From: Deltaproteobacteria bacterium
GTDB taxonomy: Bacteria > Desulfobacterota > Desulfobacteria > Desulfobacterales > C00003060
DNA length: 38,830 bases
Assembly: GCA_003647275.1 (NCBI GenBank)
Contig: QMMN01000022.1
Location: 1 to 38,830, forward strand
Reading direction: 5' to 3'
The position numbers were made by a program, and so were the translations under genes. The notes under the pieces were generated by a model, which was given only the letters and a program-made list of their open reading frames with translations, was not told where the DNA came from and searched no databases. Shown piece after piece: positions 37,357 to 38,830 of the stretch. Every line of letters begins with the position of its first letter. Position 1 is the stretch's first letter.

Positions 37357-38508
37357 TTAGTCCCCGTGACAGGTATCACAACTGGTTGTCTCCCTTCGCA
37401 CAAAATGTTTCATGTTCCCTCCGTGGACGTTATGGCAGGTGACGCAGGTGATAATGCCTCCTGTCAACGCGGGCAAATCATCGGGAATCCTTGTTGTCCC
37501 TTTGGCGGCCACACCTACAGGGTGGGATAGACCCAGAACGTCAGGGGGATGGCACTGATAGCAGGCATCGATGGTGAGGCCCTTGCCAACATTCAAATCG
37601 GTACACCCATCTCTGACCTTCATGTATTCAATGGTTACATTGGCAGGTTTTGTGGTCTCCAAGTATAAACCAATGTCTGACTTTTTTCCCTTTTTACGCC
37701 TTAGAAAGGCGTGCGCCTTCTTCACAGCCAATTTTACAGACTCTATATTGCTGTCCCCCTTTTCCTCGGCACCAGAAACCTGTAACACCTTCGCTGTACT
37801 GAACACGCAATCCTCAGAGACCGCCTTATTACCAAACATATCCCGGGAGATGACCCTAAAGTGGTAATCCTTTCCCTCTTCCAGTTCATAGATCCTGATG
37901 CGGTGATGCTTAACTAGGACGATATCCTCAGAAGTGCATTCGCCATATCGATCAGAAAGCCCGTATTCCACGCAAGAAGTTGAGAGCTCATCCGTATCCC
38001 ATGTTATGGTGGTCTCAAGAAATACAGATTTTGTTATTGAACCCACCCGAATCCCGGATATCACCGGTGGTTTTCTTTCGTATGTCTTTATATCCTGTAT
38101 CCTTGCCGGGATGACCTTTCCAAAGCTTGTTCTTATCTTATTTCCTGAGAGATCCTTAAAAATAATATTGATACGATAAATCGCCTGATTAATGAGCCCT
38201 TTTAGTATAATGGTATGTTCCGTCAGGTAATCGGGTTTACTCAAGATAACCCGCTCAGCTGCCTTTAGCTTTGCGACGCCTTTTCCCTGAATGGCGTGTC
38301 CCTGTTTCAAGTGGCAGGCCCCACATGCCCTTTTCTTAAACGGGGAGTGCTGATAGACACTGGAGACCCCCTTTTTGTAAACCTCTCCATGGCATAACAG
38401 GCAGTCATTTCCCATGTTCTGTGCTTTAGACAAAGCAGGCAAGCCAGAAAGAGAAATAGCAATTGTAAGATTCAATATAATCAAGGTTCTCCATAACCTC
38501 ATAATCAT
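37357..38508 (-). CDS. exported pentaheme cytochrome c with fibronectin-III-like middle domain
   Basis: The 383 residues begin with a signal peptide (about 1-29, ending LSKAQ). Two CXXCH sites near residues 36 and 62 (CLLCH, CGACH) precede a long heme-free middle. Three more sites near residues 314-378 (CYQCH, CVTCH, CDTCH) lie close to the C-terminus. The middle contains a segment around residues 150-240 (TSCVEYGLSDRYGEC, HRIRIYELEEGKDYHFRVIS) with the pattern of a fibronectin-III or purple acid phosphatase N-terminal domain, a likely protein-contact module. GAGGG precedes ATG 38508. It is first in the order cytochrome, HAMP-only protein, sulfite-oxidase-like protein. The electron partners are unknown. 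A homologous heme arrangement occurs in various deltaproteobacterial cytochromes. Confidence 0.85.
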   Translation of the reverse strand: MIMRLWRTLIILNLTIAISLSGLPALSKAQNMGNDCLLCHGEVYKKGVSSVYQHSPFKKRACGACHLKQGHAIQGKGVAKLKAAERVILSKPDYLTEHTIILKGLINQAIYRINIIFKDLSGNKIRTSFGKVIPARIQDIKTYERKPPVISGIRVGSITKSVFLETTITWDTDELSTSCVEYGLSDRYGECTSEDIVLVKHHRIRIYELEEGKDYHFRVISRDMFGNKAVSEDCVFSTAKVLQVSGAEEKGDSNIESVKLAVKKAHAFLRRKKGKKSDIGLYLETTKPANVTIEYMKVRDGCTDLNVGKGLTIDACYQCHPPDVLGLSHPVGVAAKGTTRIPDDLPALTGGIITCVTCHNVHGGNMKHFVRRETTSCDTCHGD

Positions 38509-38830
38509 AAGCCCTCAACCCAGTGTCTTATTTTTTCCCATGGATAGCTCCACCCCAATTATTCGAGGCTCAGAGGGAGTTAAAGGTTGTTTTTTTCTGC
38601 CTGGGAGCACTCTCGTGCAAATCGTGTTTTGCCCGATCGGCCTGATAGCCCCCACAAAGCAAAAGACAAAATACTCAAGAATTTCGTGCTTAAATAAAAA
38701 ATTTTATAACGGGCTGTTGCCCGAATCCCTTTTCGCTTGTCTAAAACGTTTTTTGATAAATCTAAGGCTCGCTCCAGGCGATCTCGCACGTCGTGCCTCT
38801 GTTTAAGCCGTCAGGTGCAACCTTTGCGCT
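38509..38830. other. region upstream of the pentaheme cytochrome gene
   Basis: This stretch holds the cytochrome ribosome site, AT-rich sequence and a hairpin CGGGC-TGTT-GCCCG at 38710-38723. An open frame of 69 codons at 38580-38789 on the minus strand lacks a ribosome site and is probably not a gene. The promoter was not identified. The right edge of the window cuts the region. Confidence 0.4.

Noticed and set aside
38580-38789. Minus-strand frame of 69 codons near the right edge
   Set aside because: No ribosome site, basic and low-complexity, and it overlaps the region upstream of the cytochrome gene. It may be part of a repeat rather than a gene.
38770-38830. Possible c-di-GMP (GEMM) riboswitch, from CGCAAAG upstream of the cytochrome gene on the minus strand
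   Set aside because: Only a short core-like string is present, the expected paired elements are not visible and the sequence runs off the window.

Overview
The window looks like a chromosomal segment of an anaerobic deltaproteobacterium (Desulfobacterota, close to sulfate or metal reducers). This is inferred from three things: multiheme c-type cytochromes, many sensor kinases joined by 'ERKRAEEALRESE'-type linkers, and a LuxR-type regulator whose N-terminal coil resembles a common deltaproteobacterial family. Most genes are housekeeping genes of moderate GC content. AT-rich stretches and short dispersed repeats lie between them. No tRNA, rRNA, CRISPR array or intact transposase was seen.

Bases 1-6946 are a signalling region. 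A truncated LuxR-type regulator (minus strand) is followed by a strong sigma70-like promoter at 1020-1048. This promoter heads five tightly packed plus-strand genes: a tetraheme cytochrome c, a stand-alone two-transmembrane helical sensor protein, a HAMP histidine kinase, a single-domain response regulator and a membrane-tethered branched-chain-type solute-binding protein. A soluble histidine kinase converges on them with a 3 bp gap. This set is the best candidate here for an undescribed redox or ligand sensing system.

Bases 7341-12870 hold RNA-related genes: aspS and hisS on the minus strand, then archease and rtcB on the plus strand. Bases 12923-17026 carry an AT-rich ridA, a family 3-type binding protein and a large hybrid histidine kinase whose 3' half changes base composition. 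A decayed SbcD/YhaO-like nuclease remnant lies at 17040-17394, followed by a class A penicillin-binding protein.

Bases 19690-31802 are a long minus-strand block. In transcription order it reads lon, tsaB, psd, pssA, leuC, leuD, leuB, asd, greA, a glycine-zipper lipoprotein, rpoZ, ttcA and a VOC-fold protein. It covers protein quality control, t6A tRNA modification, phosphatidylethanolamine synthesis, leucine and aspartate-family amino acids and transcription factors. The psd promoter overlaps the tsaB stop codon. Small dispersed repeats interrupt the leuC-leuD and leuB-asd junctions and the rpoZ upstream region.

Bases 32286-35717 (plus) hold a prepilin peptidase, a HAMP histidine kinase and alanine racemase as overlapping genes. 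Bases 35923-38508 (minus) hold a pentaheme cytochrome with a fibronectin-III-like middle, a HAMP-only membrane protein and a small exported protein with a sulfite-oxidase-like fold that lacks the usual cofactor cysteine motif. As in the first region, a secreted cytochrome is encoded beside a membrane signalling module that has no output domain.
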